Source: Saccharibacillus qingshengii (GTDB lineage Bacteria; Bacillota; Bacilli; Paenibacillales; Paenibacillaceae). From it: a stretch of DNA of 64,000 bases. Location: the NCBI RefSeq assembly GCF_013185195.1, contig NZ_JAAZWC010000004.1, positions 124,001 to 188,000 on the forward strand. The letters run 5' to 3'. Below are positions 1 to 8,581 of this stretch, piece after piece (positions within the stretch are counted from its first letter, which is position 1; the number at the start of each line of letters is the position of its first letter). The position numbers and the translations under genes were made by a program. A model generated the notes under the pieces. The model saw nothing but the letters and a program-made list of their open reading frames with translations, ran no database searches and was not told the origin of the DNA.

Positions 1-50
1 AGCAGGTCGAAGAAGCCGCCGCAATCCGTTTTCTGCAAATTCATGAATAG
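1..50 (+). CDS. C-terminal end of an unidentified protein (partial)
   Basis: Reading frame 3 is open from the window edge and ends at a TAG at 48-50, giving a short tail rich in Glu and Ala and ending in QIHE. The two other plus frames also close near here, but this frame has the most protein-like composition. The strong hairpin terminator that follows at 88-137 fits the end of a gene. Too little is present to name a family. Confidence 0.4.
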   Translation, partial: QVEEAAAIRFLQIHE

Positions 51-87
51 GTAGGGCCCGGCCGGAGAGCGTGTTTCTTCCGCCGCG

Positions 88-137
88 AACCTCAAAAAAG
101 CTTGCCGGGAACGATCCCGGCAAGCTTTTTTGAGGTT
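88..137. terminator. Bidirectional intrinsic terminator
   Basis: A perfect 23-bp inverted repeat (88-110 and 115-137) surrounds a 4-nt loop (ACGA). Runs of A and T at its ends give T-rich 3' sides on both strands. It would end the partial plus-strand gene at 1-50 and the convergent oxidoreductase gene at 203-925. Confidence 0.9.
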
Positions 138-202
138 TCCAATCTCCAAGCGGAGGCCGATCTGGATCGGCCAGGCGTTCCTACGGCTGCCGCCGGCTAG
201 CC

Positions 203-925
203 TTACTCCGGTTTGCTCGGCGGCACTGCGCAGGAGCCGTCCGAGCATCCGTCGGCATCGCCCGAATCGGCGCCCAGTACGGTCAGCGGCGAACGATCGC
301 CCCATGCGCGGGTCAGCGCCTGGTCGAAGACTTCGTCCGGCTGTGCGCCCGATACGGCAAACTTGCCGTCGAGTACGAAGAACGGCACGCCGCGTACGCC
401 GAGCTGCATCGCCTGATCTTCGTCCGCCCGGACCCGGTCGCCGTAAGCGTCCGACTTCAACACGCCGAGCACTTCGTCTGGGTCCAGTCCGGCTTCCGCC
501 GCGAGCTTCGCGATTTCTTCGTGGTCGCCCAAGAAGGCGCCTTCGGTGAAGTAAGCCTGCATCAGACGTTCGGTCACGGCTTGGGACAGACCTTTCTCTG
601 CCGCAAAATGCGCGACCCGGTGTGCATCGAACGTATTCGTATAGCGCATCCGGTCGAAATCGTAGTTCAGACCCACGCTGTTGGCCGCTTCGCCGACGCT
701 GCGGTTCGAAGCCATGGCCTGTTCGCGGCTCATGCCGTATTTGCCGGCGAGCAGATCGTGAATGTCGCCGTTCGTATGCACATGGGCATTCGGATCAAGT
801 TCGAAACTCTTGTAGACGACTTCAACTTGACCGTTGTGCGGGAAACGCTCCAGGGCGTGTTCAAGGCGGCGTTTGCCGATATAACAAAATGGGCAGACAT
901 AGTCTGACCAGACTTCGATTTTCAT
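203..925 (-). CDS. DsbA-family (FrnE-like) thiol oxidoreductase
   Basis: The 240-residue protein belongs to the DsbA/FrnE thioredoxin-fold family, cytosolic disulfide oxidoreductases or isomerases linked to oxidative-stress defence. The CPFC redox motif is at residues 11-14, in the family context SDYVCPFC-IGK, and the C-terminus carries a second Cys pair (CSDGSC) typical of FrnE. There is no signal peptide. The start at 925 is chosen because AAGGAG lies just upstream and the protein then begins MKIEVWSDY; the frame stays open to 1054, but that extension covers the promoter. It is transcribed alone from a consensus promoter at 1026-1054 and stops at the terminator at 88-137. Confidence 0.9.
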   Translation of the reverse strand: MKIEVWSDYVCPFCYIGKRRLEHALERFPHNGQVEVVYKSFELDPNAHVHTNGDIHDLLAGKYGMSREQAMASNRSVGEAANSVGLNYDFDRMRYTNTFDAHRVAHFAAEKGLSQAVTERLMQAYFTEGAFLGDHEEIAKLAAEAGLDPDEVLGVLKSDAYGDRVRADEDQAMQLGVRGVPFFVLDGKFAVSGAQPDEVFDQALTRAWGDRSPLTVLGADSGDADGCSDGSCAVPPSKPE

Positions 926-1025
926 GGGAAAAGACTCCTTTTTCGGCGATATGCAGTCTGCGCCAACGCTCCTGGAGGATCGCCTGCGCACCGCACTGCC
1001 GACTCTATTTTGCTTACTTAACATC

Positions 1026-1054
1026 ATTATAGTTACATTTAGTAAGTAAATCAA
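1026..1054 (-). promoter_or_regulatory. Sigma-A promoter with embedded operator-like dyad for the FrnE-like gene
   Basis: On the minus strand TTGATT is followed by 17 bp and TATAAT. The spacer contains a TTAC-N5-GTAA dyad, and further TAAGTAA/TTACTTA copies flank the promoter (near 1013-1050). The spacer resembles operators bound by HxlR/YodB-type redox repressors, but the regulator is not in the window, so operator identity is inferred. A similar box precedes the nitroreductase at 32182. Confidence 0.7.
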
Positions 1055-1085
1055 GTCTTTTCATGAAAGAATCAACGAAGACGCA

Positions 1086-1119
1086 AAAATCCCGCTTCGC
1101 GTAGATACGCGAAGCGGGA
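1086..1119 (-). terminator. Intrinsic terminator of the acetate-transporter gene
   Basis: A 13-14 bp stem (1090-1103 with 1106-1119) is followed, on the minus strand, by five U residues read from AAAAA at 1085-1089. It lies just beyond the stop codon at 1145. Confidence 0.85.
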
Positions 1120-1144
1120 CGGTCTAACGGTGCGTGTGCGCAAA

Positions 1145-1765
1145 TCAAGGACGAGGTTTGAAGATCCCGAAAGGTCGGCCGATCGGCAGGAACTCGCGTC
1201 CGAAATGTACATTCAGGACATTGGCGCCGCAGCCGTACAGCGAGAGCAGGCCGATCGCCATTTCCGCGTATGCCGCCAGTTCGTGGAAGAATTCCGGCGC
1301 GCCGAACGCGTCGAAAGTCAGACCAAGGAACAGCACGTCGATCAGACAGAAGATGAAGAATAATACTTTGTTCGTCTCCATGGCCCCGATCGTCATGAAC
1401 AGGGTGAAGATCAGATAACCGCCGAACGCGAAACCGAGCTGTTTGCCGTCGACGGCACCCGCGAGTTCGGGTCCGAACGTGCCCAGCTTGATCATCCAGT
1501 TGGCCGCCATGGCGAACCAGAAGAATGCGTAGGCCGCAAAAGCGGTCATGCCGAACGTATTATTGTGCTTCGCATCCTGGATCGCGGCGAACAGCTGAGC
1601 GCAAGCGCCCAGGAAAATAGCCCAGGAAGCGGCATAGCCAAGGCCTTCCGTCAATCCGAGCTTCTGCGACGAAGCGACGAGTGTGACGATGGCCAGACCG
1701 AACAAGCCGATCGCGCCGGGATCGGCGTTTACGATCTTGACGGAGGTAGGGGACGGGTGATTCAT
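1145..1765 (-). CDS. satP: GPR1/FUN34/YaaH-family acetate/succinate transporter
   Basis: The 206-residue integral membrane protein matches the SatP/YaaH family, proton-coupled or channel-like importers of acetate and succinate. It shows the N-terminal family signature NADPGAIGLFGLA, six hydrophobic segments, the SWAIFLGACAQLFAA helix and the conserved NTFG and AYAFFW motifs. Length is usual for the family. The start at 1765 has GAAGGAG about 12 nt upstream. It is monocistronic, between the aldo/keto reductase gene and the FrnE-like gene, all on the minus strand. Confidence 0.9.
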   Translation of the reverse strand: MNHPSPTSVKIVNADPGAIGLFGLAIVTLVASSQKLGLTEGLGYAASWAIFLGACAQLFAAIQDAKHNNTFGMTAFAAYAFFWFAMAANWMIKLGTFGPELAGAVDGKQLGFAFGGYLIFTLFMTIGAMETNKVLFFIFCLIDVLFLGLTFDAFGAPEFFHELAAYAEMAIGLLSLYGCGANVLNVHFGREFLPIGRPFGIFKPRP

Positions 1766-2097
1766 GACGTTTGATTACTCCTTCGACAATGTAAGATAGG
1801 AAGATGGAAATTCCCGAATCGTTCCGTTCTGTGTGGAACTCAACTGACCTATTGTACCCGAAAAGAAAAGCGAAATGAATACGAAAAAACAGCTTTTCAA
1901 GAAATTTTCCCGAAAACTGGGCGATCCGCGGTCCGAAAATCGGTTGGGTACGCTTACGTCACTGTTTACTTATGCCGAATCGCCAAGAAACCCCGCTCTG
2001 CGCCAAATGGAGGATCGGGGTTTCGGTTTATTTGCGCACACAAGCGGTGTGCCGGTCATTCGAAGTTTGATGGATAAATGCTCGGGATCGGGCCGTC
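1766..2097. other. Intergenic region with a weak hairpin
   Basis: This 332-bp stretch holds the promoter region of the transporter gene and one hairpin, GAAACCCCG at 1987-1995 with CGGGGTTTC at 2016-2024 around a 20-nt loop, which may end the aldo/keto reductase transcript. An open frame crosses it on the plus strand but lacks a convincing ribosome site and runs into the antisense of the reductase gene. I see no other gene. Confidence 0.4.
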
Positions 2098-3045
2098 TTA
2101 GTCCCGGAACAGAAAATCGATCTGCTCGATCTGCTGCGGCGTCAGTTCGACGTCGAGCGTCTGGAGATTCGCGGCAACCTGCTTGTCGTTCTTGGCACCC
2201 GGAATTACCGCGTCGATGGCATCCCGCGTCAGATACCAGGCGAGTACGACATTGGCGATGCTCGCTTTCTGCGCGCCGGCGATCTCGCGCAGTCCGTTCA
2301 CTTTCTCCACATTGCGCTTGAAATTTTCGCCTTGGAACAGCGGATTTCTCAGCTTGCTCTCATCCAGCTTGTCGTCCGCGCCGTATTTGCCGGTCAGCAG
2401 ACCGGAAGCGAGCGGGAAATAAGGCACGAACGAGATCCCGTTCTCCTTGGCGTAAGGGAGCAGCTGCGCTTCGGCGCCGCGTCTGAACAGGTTGTATTCA
2501 CCCTGGAATACGTCGACATGGCCGTCTTTGTTCGCTTCGCGCAGCTGCTCCATCGAGAAGTTGGACACGCCGATCGCGCGGATCTTGCCTTCCTGCTTCA
2601 GCTTGGCGAGTTCGCCAACCGCTTCGTCTTTGGGCGTATGTTCATCGGGGAAATGGATATAGTAGAGATCGATATAATCGGTGCCGAGCCGTTTCAGGCT
2701 GGATTCGACCGATTCCCGCAGGAAAGCAGGGGAATTGTCGAACACGGTTTTTTCGCCGACGAACCGATGTGCGCCCTTGGTTGCGATCACGATCTGGTCC
2801 CGTCGGCCGTAGGATTTCAGCACTTCGCCGATTAATTCTTCGGAGCGTCCGGGCCCGTAGATAAACGCCGTATCGAGGAAGTTGATGCCGCTATCCAGCG
2901 CCGCCCGTACGGAGGCTTTGCCGGCTTCTTCGTCCAGGTTCGGGAATAGGTTATGTCCGCCGACCGCGTTGGTGCCGAGTCCGATCGGGTTGACCGTAAG
3001 TCCGCTTTTGCCTAGAGTCACGTTGGGGTTTACCGCTTTCGTCAT
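2098..3045 (-). CDS. Aldo/keto reductase
   Basis: The 315-residue protein is a cytoplasmic NADPH-dependent aldo/keto reductase of unknown substrate. The catalytic tetrad is visible as Asp58 and Tyr63 (LDTAFIYG), Lys90 (IATKGAH) and His131 (YYIHFPDE). The GVSNFS motif and C-terminal VIPGAKN cofactor-loop sequence are present. Length is standard. An AGCGAGG sequence lies upstream of the ATG at 3045. A terminator at 3079-3115 separates it from the pentapeptide gene, so it is probably transcribed alone. Confidence 0.93.
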   Translation of the reverse strand: MTKAVNPNVTLGKSGLTVNPIGLGTNAVGGHNLFPNLDEEAGKASVRAALDSGINFLDTAFIYGPGRSEELIGEVLKSYGRRDQIVIATKGAHRFVGEKTVFDNSPAFLRESVESSLKRLGTDYIDLYYIHFPDEHTPKDEAVGELAKLKQEGKIRAIGVSNFSMEQLREANKDGHVDVFQGEYNLFRRGAEAQLLPYAKENGISFVPYFPLASGLLTGKYGADDKLDESKLRNPLFQGENFKRNVEKVNGLREIAGAQKASIANVVLAWYLTRDAIDAVIPGAKNDKQVAANLQTLDVELTPQQIEQIDFLFRD

Positions 3046-3078
3046 TGCAAAAACCTCGCTTTCCGGAAATGGGAATAG

Positions 3079-3115
3079 AAAAAGGAGAGACGCCGCGCTG
3101 TCGCAACCGCGTCTC
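3079..3115 (-). terminator. Likely intrinsic terminator between pentapeptide and aldo/keto reductase genes
   Basis: A GAGACGC/GCGTCTC stem (3087-3093 with 3109-3115) is followed on the minus strand by a U-rich tract read from AAAAA at 3079-3083. The loop is 15 nt, so this is a moderate terminator. Confidence 0.55.
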
Positions 3116-3171
3116 CCCGGTATCCTGTTTATTTACCCAAAAAGCCATTCACTCAAAAAGAAGTGCGCCGC

Positions 3172-3777
3172 TCAATCGACCTTTGCCCCGTAAGCGCGCA
3201 TGAATAGGACAGCCTGCTCCCGGTCCATACGCACGTTTTTGACGTCCAGCGATTTGAAATCGACGCCGTCGAGAATCGCTTCGCGCAGATCCGCGCCCTG
3301 CAGCTTCGCTCCGGCCAGCACGCAGCGGGTCAGATCGGCTCCGCGTAGATCGGCTTTTTGCAGACTGGTCTGCGACAGATCGGCTTCGAAAAAGCGCGCC
3401 CCGCGCAGATCCTGCCGGTCCAGCCGGCTCTGCCGCAGATTGGTGTACGACCAATCGCCGCGCACGACGGTGAATCCGTCCAGCTTCGCGCCCGCGAAGT
3501 CGGAGCCGGTCATCTTGCAGTCTTCGAACTTGGCCGAGAACAGATTGGCTTCGATAAACTTGCAGTTCTCGAACGCCGACCCCGTATGGATCGACCCGTT
3601 CATCGCCGCGCCCCTGAAGTCGCATTCGGTGAACCGGCAGCTCTTGGTCATGATTTCTTCCATCGAACCGTAGGCGAAGCGGCAGCGGATGAACGTACAG
3701 TTCAGTAGTTCGCCGTCCTGCATTTCCTGCGAACCGAAGTCGACGTCTTCGTATTCGCGATTTTCGTACTCGAACAT
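3172..3777 (-). CDS. Pentapeptide-repeat protein (Qnr/YjbI-like)
   Basis: The 201-residue protein is built almost entirely of A(D/N)LxX-type pentapeptide repeats, for example CDFRG, ANLFS, ADLSQ, ADLRG and ADLTR, which should fold into a right-handed quadrilateral beta-helix. It ends in a conserved MDREQAVLF helix and YGAKVD tail seen in Gram-positive Qnr-like proteins. Qnr proteins mimic DNA and protect gyrase; whether this one does so cannot be told from sequence. GGGAGG precedes the ATG, and the gene follows pepT by 18 bp, so the two probably share a transcript. Confidence 0.85.
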   Translation of the reverse strand: MFEYENREYEDVDFGSQEMQDGELLNCTFIRCRFAYGSMEEIMTKSCRFTECDFRGAAMNGSIHTGSAFENCKFIEANLFSAKFEDCKMTGSDFAGAKLDGFTVVRGDWSYTNLRQSRLDRQDLRGARFFEADLSQTSLQKADLRGADLTRCVLAGAKLQGADLREAILDGVDFKSLDVKNVRMDREQAVLFMRAYGAKVD

Positions 3778-3795
3778 GCGGATTCCGCCTCCCGT

Positions 3796-5031
3796 TTAAG
3801 CCCGGCGCTCGAACGCCTGGACGACTTCCAGAATGACTTCGGTCGCTTTGACCATATTGTCGGCAGAGACGTATTCGTATCGGCCGTGATAGTTCTCGCC
3901 GCCGGTGAAGATATTCGGCGTCGGCAGGCCCATGTACGACAGCTGCGAACCGTCGGTACCGCCGCGGATCGGACGGATATCCGGCTCGATATTCAGCTTC
4001 TTCATCGCGTCGCCGACCAGATCCACGATCTCGATCACCGGTTCGATCTTCTCGCGCATATTATAGTATTGATCGCGCAGCTCCAGCAGGACATTCTCGT
4101 CGCCGTACGTCTGACGGAACTCGCCGGCGATCGTTTCCATCGACTTTTTGCGCGATTCGAAGCTCTCCCGGTCGAAGTCGCGAATGATGTACGACAGCGT
4201 CGTCTGATCCGTGCCGCCGTTGATGTCGAGCAGATGGAAAAAGCCTTCGTAACCTTCCGTGAATTCCGGCGATTCCTGCTCCGGCAGGCGGCGGTGGAAC
4301 TCCATGGCGATCTTGGCGGCGTTGATCATTTTGCCTTTGGCCGTGCCCGGATGGACGCTCACGCCTTTGATCGTGACTTTGGCGGCCGCCGCGTTGAAAC
4401 TTTCGTACTCCAGTTCGCCGAGCGGACCCCCGTCCATCGTATAGGCGTATTTCGCGCCGAACGCTTCCACGTCGAAACGCTGCGGGCCGCGCCCGATCTC
4501 TTCGTCCGGCGTGAACGCCACGCGGATCTTGCCGTGCTTGAGTTCCGGATGCGCGATCAGATGATTCAGCGCCGTCATGATCTCGGCCATGCCGGCTTTG
4601 TCGTCGGCGCCGAGCAGCGTCGTGCCGTCGGTCGTCATGAGCGTATGGCCGACGTAATGCGACAGTTCGGGGAACTCGCGCGGGGAGAGCACGATGCCGA
4701 GTTCTTGGTTCAGCACGATGTCGCCGCCGTCGTAGCTGTCCACGATCTGCGGATTGACGTTGGCTCCGCTCAGTTCGGTCGCCGTGTCGAGGTGGGCCAG
4801 GAAGCCGATCACCGGCACGTCCGTTTTATCCGTATTCGCTTCGAGCGAAGCCATCACATAGCCGTTTTCGTCGAGTGTAATTTCCGTGAGGCCCATCTCC
4901 GTCAGCTCGCGTACAAGCTGCTCGGCCAGTTTCATCTGGCCCGGGGTGGACGGGCAGGTCTCGCTGTCTTCATTGGACTGGGTATCGAAACGGGCATAGC
5001 GGTCGAGACGTTCGATCAGCTCTTTTTTCAT
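3796..5031 (-). CDS. pepT: Peptidase T (tripeptide aminopeptidase)
   Basis: The 411-residue protein is an M20B-family dizinc aminopeptidase that removes N-terminal residues from tripeptides in the cytoplasm. Metal-ligand and catalytic motifs are visible: HLDTA (His80, Asp82), LLGADDKAG (Asp143), the catalytic Glu pair in DEEIGRG (177-178), MDGG (Asp200) and the C-terminal NYHGRYE histidine. Length equals the family norm. The start at 5031 is supported by AGAAGG 9 nt upstream; an in-frame ATG at 5133 would add 34 Arg-rich residues without a ribosome site. It is first in a two-gene unit with the pentapeptide protein. Confidence 0.95.
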   Translation of the reverse strand: MKKELIERLDRYARFDTQSNEDSETCPSTPGQMKLAEQLVRELTEMGLTEITLDENGYVMASLEANTDKTDVPVIGFLAHLDTATELSGANVNPQIVDSYDGGDIVLNQELGIVLSPREFPELSHYVGHTLMTTDGTTLLGADDKAGMAEIMTALNHLIAHPELKHGKIRVAFTPDEEIGRGPQRFDVEAFGAKYAYTMDGGPLGELEYESFNAAAAKVTIKGVSVHPGTAKGKMINAAKIAMEFHRRLPEQESPEFTEGYEGFFHLLDINGGTDQTTLSYIIRDFDRESFESRKKSMETIAGEFRQTYGDENVLLELRDQYYNMREKIEPVIEIVDLVGDAMKKLNIEPDIRPIRGGTDGSQLSYMGLPTPNIFTGGENYHGRYEYVSADNMVKATEVILEVVQAFERRA

Positions 5032-5298
5032 GGATATCTGCCTTCTTTCCGTAGGCCGTCTCCGGCGCGCATCGATGCGGCGTCGCGGTCGGATCGGCAT
5101 TTCGATTTGGCGGACCGGAGCACGCAGGATCATGCGGCCGGTCCACTCCTCTCATTAGTTTAGCATGAAAAAGGGTTTCGTAAAAAGCGGAGCGGCGCTG
5201 GTCATTTCTTCGCGAACATGCGAAAATACACCGTGCACTTATCAGACCGGATTGCAGAAAGCGCCGCTTCCTGCGGTCCGGTATCGGGAGGTTGGAAC

Positions 5299-5847
5299 AT
5301 GAAAGTCTCGCTGGTTGTTTTTCAAGGGCCAAGCGCTTCGGGCAAAACGACGCTTCAAGCGGTGCTTGCGCTGCCCCGCATTGTCACCTGGACATCGAGA
5401 GCGCCGCGCGGCGGCGAAGTCGACGGCGTCGATTATCATTTCACGCAGCGGGAGACGCTTGAGCGGATGAGGAACGAAGGCGCGATGTTGGAGACCAGCG
5501 AATATCGCGGTCATCTGTACGGTACGTCGCTCTCTTCGATTGAAGAGACGGCCCGCGGCGCGGGGGTTCGTTCGATCGTGCTCGATCCGAGCGGTGCCCG
5601 GGTCGCCAAAGCGCTGCTCGGCGAGCGGGCGCTGATGCTCGGCGTCTCGGCTTCGCGTGCCGAATGCGAAGCGCGCCTGCTGGCGCGGGGCTCGGACGCC
5701 GCGCAGATCGCGGCGCGTCTGGCCGGCTACGATGAAGAGATCGCCGCCCTTGCCGGATGCGACCTGATCGTGCGCAGCGGCGAAGGCGCGCTGGAGCGTG
5801 CGGAAGAGATCGTTCGGGCGCTGCGGCCGCTGCTCGGTATCGATTGA
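5299..5847 (+). CDS. Short guanylate-kinase-like P-loop protein
   Basis: The 182-residue protein has a Walker A motif GPSASGKTT (residues 10-18) and the guanylate-kinase signature SRAPRGGEVDGVDYHF (33-48), which binds GMP in true Gmk enzymes. It is somewhat shorter than the usual ~200 residues, and its C-terminal half diverges. It may phosphorylate GMP or a related nucleotide, or be a paralogue of a housekeeping gmk elsewhere. The ATG at 5299 has GGGAGG upstream. It diverges from pepT and ends at a strong terminator. Confidence 0.75.
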   Translation: MKVSLVVFQGPSASGKTTLQAVLALPRIVTWTSRAPRGGEVDGVDYHFTQRETLERMRNEGAMLETSEYRGHLYGTSLSSIEETARGAGVRSIVLDPSGARVAKALLGERALMLGVSASRAECEARLLARGSDAAQIAARLAGYDEEIAALAGCDLIVRSGEGALERAEEIVRALRPLLGID

Positions 5848-5857
5848 ATCTCTTGAC

Positions 5858-5900
5858 AAAGACCCCTGTTTTCTTCTGGATGAAGAAAACAGGGGTCTTT
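5858..5900. terminator. Bidirectional intrinsic terminator
   Basis: A perfect 18-bp stem (5858-5875 with 5883-5900) surrounds a 7-nt loop, with AAA and TTT ends. It separates the kinase-like gene from the convergent efeB. Confidence 0.9.
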
Positions 5901-5920
5901 GGGGTTCGTGGCAATGGGGT

Positions 5921-7231
5921 TTACCCTTCCAGCAGCCGCTGGCCCACGTACTCGCCGGGCTTCCAGCCGCCCGGGCAGGCAAACAAGCTGCTGGCGATAT
6001 GCGCGGTATACTCGTTCAGCTTGTCCATCCGGCTCATCAGACGCAGCATGGGCACGAACTGCTTGTCCGGGTTGCGCTGGTAGCTGAGGAACAGCAGCCC
6101 GGCGTCGACATTGCCTGTGCGGGCATCGATCCCGCCCGTATAGGAATAGGCGCGGCGGTGCATCTGTGCGCCGTCCTGCTTGGCGAGGCGGACATGCGAG
6201 TCCGCAGGCAGTTCGGCAGGCGAGACGGCGTCGAATTCGCCGCTCCTGCCGTAGGCGGCGCCGGAGTCTTTGTGGCGGCCGAACGTGTCTTCCTGGTCTT
6301 TCAGCGAAGAACGGTCCCAGACTTCGAGCAGCATGCGGATCTTGCGGTAGGCGAGATAGCTTCCGCCGCGCATCCAGGAAGGTTCGTCGTCGCCGCACCA
6401 GACGACGTCATCGTAGCCGGCACTCGAATCGTGCAGCGAGTTGGCCGTGCCGTCCTTGAAGCCGAACAGATTGCGCGGCGTGCTGCCCGGAGGCGAGCTG
6501 ATAAAGCCTTCCTGCATCCACAGCACGGAAGCGGTAAAAGCCGACAAACGGATCAGATTGCGCGCCGCGTGAAAAGCGACCTGCTGATCTTCGGCGCAGA
6601 CCTGAATACAGATATCGCCTCCCGACAGCGATTCGTCGATCCGGTCTTTGGGCATCCGGGGGATATCTTGAAGATACTTGGGGGCCTTCGCGGAGATCCC
6701 GAAGCGATCCTGTCCATCCTGCGAGAAGAAAGATGGACCGAAGCCGAACGTGATGCTGAGTCTTGCAGCCGGCAGATCGACGCTTTCGCCGCTGTCGCTC
6801 GGCGGCAGCAGACGGCCGCCCGCTTCGACGGCGGAAGAGCCGCCCGTGCTGAGATCGCAAAAGCGCGTCCAGTCCCGCAGCAGGCCCACCAGCGTCTTGC
6901 GGTCCGGTGCCGTCACCTTGAAGCCGACCAGATACATATAGGTCTGCTGCGGAGTGACGATCCCGGCCTGATGCTCGCCGTAAAAGTCCAGCCGTTCGTT
7001 CGCGGCCGACGCCGAAGCGGCGCCTCCGCCCGAAGAAGCCGGAGGCGCTTCCGTCGTTCCGAGCATTTTCATGATGGCGCCCAGTCCGCTTGCGCCCAGA
7101 GCGATGCCCCCGCCCGCGGCAGCGGACATTTTCAGCATTTCGCGCCGCGTGTATCCTTTTTTGGCACCCGGTTCTTCTGTGCTTCGTTTCACCGTATCAT
7201 CCCCGTTGTTCATTCCGTTTCCCTTCTTCAT
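5921..7231 (-). CDS. efeB: EfeB, Tat-exported Dyp-type haem peroxidase
   Basis: The 436-residue protein is a DyP peroxidase of the EfeUOB iron system; family members oxidise Fe(II) or release iron from haem outside the membrane. The N-terminus is a twin-arginine signal (TRREMLKM, Arg29-Arg30, then a weakly hydrophobic AAAGGGIALGASGLG stretch). The DyP GxxDG motif appears as GFKDG near residue 258, and the presumed haem-ligand His lies in QMHRRAYSY. GGGGGAG precedes the ATG. It is the last gene of efeU-efeO-efeB, 28 bp after efeO. The adjacent tatAC operon probably supplies its translocase. Confidence 0.95.
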   Translation of the reverse strand: MKKGNGMNNGDDTVKRSTEEPGAKKGYTRREMLKMSAAAGGGIALGASGLGAIMKMLGTTEAPPASSGGGAASASAANERLDFYGEHQAGIVTPQQTYMYLVGFKVTAPDRKTLVGLLRDWTRFCDLSTGGSSAVEAGGRLLPPSDSGESVDLPAARLSITFGFGPSFFSQDGQDRFGISAKAPKYLQDIPRMPKDRIDESLSGGDICIQVCAEDQQVAFHAARNLIRLSAFTASVLWMQEGFISSPPGSTPRNLFGFKDGTANSLHDSSAGYDDVVWCGDDEPSWMRGGSYLAYRKIRMLLEVWDRSSLKDQEDTFGRHKDSGAAYGRSGEFDAVSPAELPADSHVRLAKQDGAQMHRRAYSYTGGIDARTGNVDAGLLFLSYQRNPDKQFVPMLRLMSRMDKLNEYTAHIASSLFACPGGWKPGEYVGQRLLEG

Positions 7232-7259
7232 GCCGTTTCTCCCCCGAGTCTGTTCAGAC

Positions 7260-8534
7260 TTACAGAATTTTCGCCGTCTGCGACATCAGTTCCGACAGCT
7301 GCGACAGCTGATCGCTCAGCTCCCGGATTTGTTCCGTCTTGAGATCGGTATAAAGCGTATATTGTCCGTCTTTGTTATATTGGGCCAGCGTCGTTTCCAT
7401 GGTCTGGAACTGTTTGTCGAGCTGATCCGCCAGTTCCTGGTGTCCGTCGTTCAGTGCCGGGATCATGGCGAAATAAACAGCTTTGGAGCCTTCCACGTTC
7501 GCGGCCAGATCGACCAGATCCGTATGCGAATACGTTTCTTCTTCGCCCGTGATTTTCGAGGTGGCCGCTTCGTTCAGCAGTTCCATCGCGCCGGCGACCA
7601 TCGCTTCGGGCTCGAGCTTGAGTTCGGATACTTTGGCCTGCAGCGCTTTGACGTCCGTCATCAGCAGATCCGCGTATTTGCCTTGGCCTTCCAGCGAGCC
7701 GTCTTCCCACAGCGCGCGTTCGATCCGGTGGAAACCGGTCCACTGCTCTTCGCTCTCCACGTCCGGCAGCCGTGCGTCGATCTTCGGATCGAGGTCGCCC
7801 AGACTTTCCGCGATCGGTTCGATATTTTCATAGTAGGTACGCGATGTCGGGTAAGCCGCTTTGGCGGCTTCGATATCGCCGGCTTTGACCGCATCCGCGA
7901 ACACCTGGGTTTCTTTTACGAAGAGGTCCGTTTGTTCGCGTACATACGTCTCGTAACCGTCAACCGCCTGGGCCAGCACTTCGGACGCGGCGGCACTGGT
8001 CTGTTTGGCCGTCAGCAGATTGTCCAGCGCCCCCTGCAGCTTCCCGGCGTTGTCGGTCAGCGAAGCGTAATCCATTTTGTCGTAGGCGGACGCGGAAAAG
8101 ATCGGCATTTCGTACTTCTCGACTTCGGTGTACAGCAGCGGGAATTGGTCGCGCACCGTATTTTCGTAAGACAGCCACAGATCGTTGATCGAGCCGCTCA
8201 GTTGTTTGACTTTGGCATCGTCTTTGGCCGTGAGCGCTTCCTGGAACTTGGAGGTTTCGTCTTTCATTTTCTGTGCGCCTTCGCGTACGGCGGCTGTCGC
8301 CGCGTCATCGGATTCCGCAGCGGGAGCTTCGGCAGCCGGTGCAGGCGTCCCGGCCGAAGCTTCGGCGTCGGCTGCGGCGGGAGCGGTCTGCGCAGCTTCG
8401 GCCGGTGCTTGGGCTTCCGTGCCGCAGGCGCTGAGCGCAAGCATGGCGGCGAGTGCCGCGGAAGAGATAATCGCAAAAGGAAGCTTGCGGCGAGGCGGTT
8501 GTTCATTGCGGTTCAGGCGTTGAGAATCGGACAT
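7260..8534 (-). CDS. efeO: EfeO, iron-binding lipoprotein with M75 domain
   Basis: The 424-residue protein is the extracytoplasmic EfeO component that delivers iron to EfeU. It has a lipoprotein signal with lipobox LSAC (Cys37), an Ala/Glu-rich linker to about residue 80, then the imelysin/M75 domain with its HxxE metal motif (GFHRIERALW, near residue 265). The N-terminal cupredoxin domain of E. coli EfeO is absent, as in Gram-positive EfeM-type proteins. GGAGG lies 8 nt before the ATG at 8534. The frame is open far upstream, but that part is antisense-phase sequence inside efeU. It follows efeU by 47 bp. Confidence 0.94.
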   Translation of the reverse strand: MSDSQRLNRNEQPPRRKLPFAIISSAALAAMLALSACGTEAQAPAEAAQTAPAAADAEASAGTPAPAAEAPAAESDDAATAAVREGAQKMKDETSKFQEALTAKDDAKVKQLSGSINDLWLSYENTVRDQFPLLYTEVEKYEMPIFSASAYDKMDYASLTDNAGKLQGALDNLLTAKQTSAAASEVLAQAVDGYETYVREQTDLFVKETQVFADAVKAGDIEAAKAAYPTSRTYYENIEPIAESLGDLDPKIDARLPDVESEEQWTGFHRIERALWEDGSLEGQGKYADLLMTDVKALQAKVSELKLEPEAMVAGAMELLNEAATSKITGEEETYSHTDLVDLAANVEGSKAVYFAMIPALNDGHQELADQLDKQFQTMETTLAQYNKDGQYTLYTDLKTEQIRELSDQLSQLSELMSQTAKIL

Positions 8535-8581
8535 GGATGTAACCTCCATAAAATAGGGATAGGGAAAAAGGACAGATCGGT

